Source of the DNA: Desulfobacteraceae bacterium
GTDB lineage: Bacteria > Desulfobacterota > Desulfobacteria > Desulfobacterales > Desulfobacteraceae
DNA length: 8,553 nucleotides
NCBI GenBank assembly: GCA_015486915.1
Contig: WFQS01000364.1
Span: forward strand, 1-8,553
Reading direction: 5' to 3'
Position numbers and translations under genes: made by a program
Notes under the pieces: generated by a model
What the model saw: only the letters and a program-made list of their open reading frames with translations
Databases searched by the model: none
Told to the model about the DNA's origin: nothing
Shown here: positions 7,624 to 8,553 of the stretch, piece by piece
Position numbering within the stretch: the first letter of the stretch is position 1
How the letters are laid out: each line of letters opens with the position of its first letter

Positions 7624-7909
7624 TGGCTGAACAGCGCTACACAGCATCACGACGAACATAAAAAGAGCATCAGTTACTCTGCCAAAATAGAGCTCTTTCT
7701 TATAAAAAAAACAAGAAATTGAGGCAGGCACATGGGTTGCGGGCATCGCTCGCTTTAGGTTAGTTACCGTTGTTTTTTATATATAGAAAAACTTATTTCA
7801 ATGTTGACAAAAAAATATCTTGATGGTACTCAACTTTCGATCATATCTCTTTATTATTGTCTTTAAGCTGTCTTAGTGGAATACGGACAGTAGATTTAAT
7901 ATAGGTAGC

Positions 7910-7918
7910 TGGTATAAT
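7910..7918 (+). promoter_or_regulatory. Extended -10 promoter candidate for the atp operon
   Basis: TGGTATAAT is a perfect TATAAT hexamer (7913-7918) with the upstream TGn of an extended -10 element. No good -35 lies 16-18 nt upstream, which is tolerated by extended -10 promoters. A start near 7925 would give a leader of about 20 nt containing the strong ribosome site. The TTGACA at 7804-7809 is a perfect -35, but its 17-nt-spaced partner TACTCA is poor. Confidence 0.55.
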
Positions 7919-7932
7919 TGTAATTTTTTATT

Positions 7933-7940
7933 GGGGAGGG
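7933..7940 (+). promoter_or_regulatory. Strong ribosome binding site of the b' subunit gene
   Basis: GGGGAGGG contains the GGAGG core at 7935-7939, seven bases before ATG 7947. It is the strongest Shine-Dalgarno in the window, in line with the high expression expected of ATP synthase, and it fixes the start codon. Confidence 0.8.
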
Positions 7941-7946
7941 AAATTT

Positions 7947-8372
7947 ATGGTTAGTGTGAATGGGTCATTGATTATTCAGATTATCAATTTCCTTTTTCTC
8001 TTTTTTGTGCTCAACTTAGTTCTTTTTAAGCCTGTGCGTAAAATTATCCTTGAGCGAAAGGAGAAGATTTCAGGCCTTGAAGGTGGGATTGAGAAATCCT
8101 CTGACGAGGCTCTGGCTCAGGATCAGGCTTATAAGGAAGGTCTCAAGATGGCAAGGAAAAAAGGCCTTCAGCAAAAGGAGATTTTCGTTGAGCAGGCCTC
8201 AAAGGAGGAAAAGGAGATAATTGACAAAATCAACAAAAAAGCCCAGGCTAATCTTGCCGAGATTCGCGGTAAGGTTGCCAAAGAGAGTGAAAATGCCCGG
8301 GTTGCACTGGAAAAGGAGGTTGATGTATTTGCCGGAGCAATCGCTGAAAAGATTTTAGGGAGGGCTTGTTGA
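7947..8372 (+). CDS. F0F1 ATP synthase b' (b-type) stalk subunit
   Basis: The 141-residue product has one N-terminal membrane helix (about 8-27, IIQIINFLFLFFVLNLVLF), the conserved FKPVRKIILERKEKI junction (27-41), and then a long charged, Ala/Lys/Glu-rich helix to the C-terminus, the layout of peripheral-stalk b subunits. The stalk holds F1 still against the rotating c ring. Because a second b-type gene follows at once, this one is best read as the b' member of a heterodimeric stalk, as in many Desulfobacterota and in cyanobacteria. Its stop TGA overlaps the next ATG by one base, so the two are probably translated together. Its length is at the short end, normal for b' without a delta fusion. 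Confidence 0.9.
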   Translation: MVSVNGSLIIQIINFLFLFFVLNLVLFKPVRKIILERKEKISGLEGGIEKSSDEALAQDQAYKEGLKMARKKGLQQKEIFVEQASKEEKEIIDKINKKAQANLAEIRGKVAKESENARVALEKEVDVFAGAIAEKILGRAC

Positions 8373-8553
8373 TGAAAATTATGAACTTTATTCAGAAACG
8401 TTACAAATCAATTTTTGCAATGGCTGGATTGATTCTTTTTATGGGTGCAGGTCTTGTTCTTGCCTCTTCTGCAGGAGATGCAGAGGGCGTGGAACATATG
8501 GGATGGCTTGCAACCGATACCTATAAGCTCATCAATTTTGCCGTGCTTGCAGG
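8372..8553 (+). CDS. atpF: F0F1 ATP synthase subunit b, 5' part only
   Basis: ATG 8372 overlaps the preceding stop (TGATG), with GGAGG at 8359-8363 eight bases upstream. The frame stays open to the window end for 60 codons. The N-terminus is basic (MKIMNFIQKRYKS), followed by a hydrophobic run (IFAMAGLILFMGAGLVLA) and a possible signal-peptidase site after LASSA. A second segment, WLATDTYKLINFAVLA, is the start of the usual b-subunit membrane helix. An N-terminal signal-like extension on subunit b is known from deltaproteobacterial ATP synthases and fits its outward-facing N-terminus. ATG 8381 is a possible later start. The remainder of the gene lies outside the window. Confidence 0.85.
   Translation, partial: MKIMNFIQKRYKSIFAMAGLILFMGAGLVLASSAGDAEGVEHMGWLATDTYKLINFAVLA

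Larger units (their letters stand above)
7611..7946. other. 336-nt gene-free stretch between rodA and the ATP synthase genes
   Basis: No credible gene is present. From the left it holds the rest of REP-like copy 4, then a weak inverted repeat AAAGAGC 7662-7668 / GCTCTTT 7692-7698 with a 23-nt loop. On the plus strand this is not followed by a T tract, so it is a poor rodA terminator; on the minus strand it is followed by T5. The AT-rich palindrome GTTTTT 7772-7777 / AAAAAC 7787-7792 has no GC stem. A minus-strand frame of 66 codons (7546-7746) spans the rodA end and shows no recognisable domain. The right part carries promoter-like sequence for the atp genes. Confidence 0.7.

Noticed and set aside
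7662..7698. Possible rho-independent terminator after rodA
   Set aside because: The stem is only 7 bp with a 23-nt loop and has no following T tract on the plus strand.
7546..7746. Minus-strand open frame of 66 codons across the rodA end
   Set aside because: It is antisense to the conserved rodA C-terminus and crosses REP-like copy 4. No domain is seen.
7804..7832. TTGACA at 7804-7809 as the main atp promoter
   Set aside because: The hexamer at the proper spacing (TACTCA) matches -10 poorly; the extended -10 at 7910-7918 is a better candidate.

Overview
This window carries a bacterial cell-shape and peptidoglycan locus running entirely on the + strand, followed by the start of an ATP synthase operon. 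The likely source is a sulfate-reducer-type Desulfobacterota (deltaproteobacterium), perhaps Desulfobacterales. That inference rests on the mreBCD-mrdA-rodA order, a split b'/b pair of F0 stalk subunits, an AtpF that begins with a signal-peptide-like segment, and moderately AT-rich DNA with TTG starts. It comes from family knowledge, not from a database match.

Layout. Positions 1-413 hold the 3' part of an LD-carboxypeptidase gene (peptidase S66, murein-tripeptide recycling). Positions 414-757 have no credible gene and hold a repeat region: a long imperfect palindrome (487-668) between two direct copies of a short REP-like hairpin motif. Positions 758-1945 encode a serine beta-lactamase/PBP4-like hydrolase without a signal peptide. 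Positions 1946-2210 form the mreB leader, with a third copy of the motif nested inside larger, partly mutually exclusive stems. The elongasome genes follow: mreB (2211-3257), mreC (3263-4114), mreD (4127-4651), mrdA encoding PBP2 (4666-6510) and rodA (6513-7610), with gaps of only 2-14 nt. A fourth motif copy begins at the end of rodA and supplies its stop codon. A 336-nt gene-free stretch ends in an extended -10 promoter-like site, then comes the b' subunit gene (7947-8372), overlapping by 1 nt with a truncated atpF (8372 to the window end).

How the genes fit together. MreB filaments, MreC and MreD position and activate the RodA glycosyltransferase and the PBP2 transpeptidase for lateral wall growth. 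The LD-carboxypeptidase trims recycled murein peptides, and the serine hydrolase is probably also linked to peptide or wall metabolism, though its substrate is unknown. The ATP synthase genes appear to be a separate transcription unit.

The genes themselves are conventional. The least explained material is between them: four copies of a REP-like hairpin whose stem bases co-vary between copies, a 182-bp palindromic element, and a structured mreB leader. I found no CRISPR array, tRNA, rRNA, transposase or defence system.
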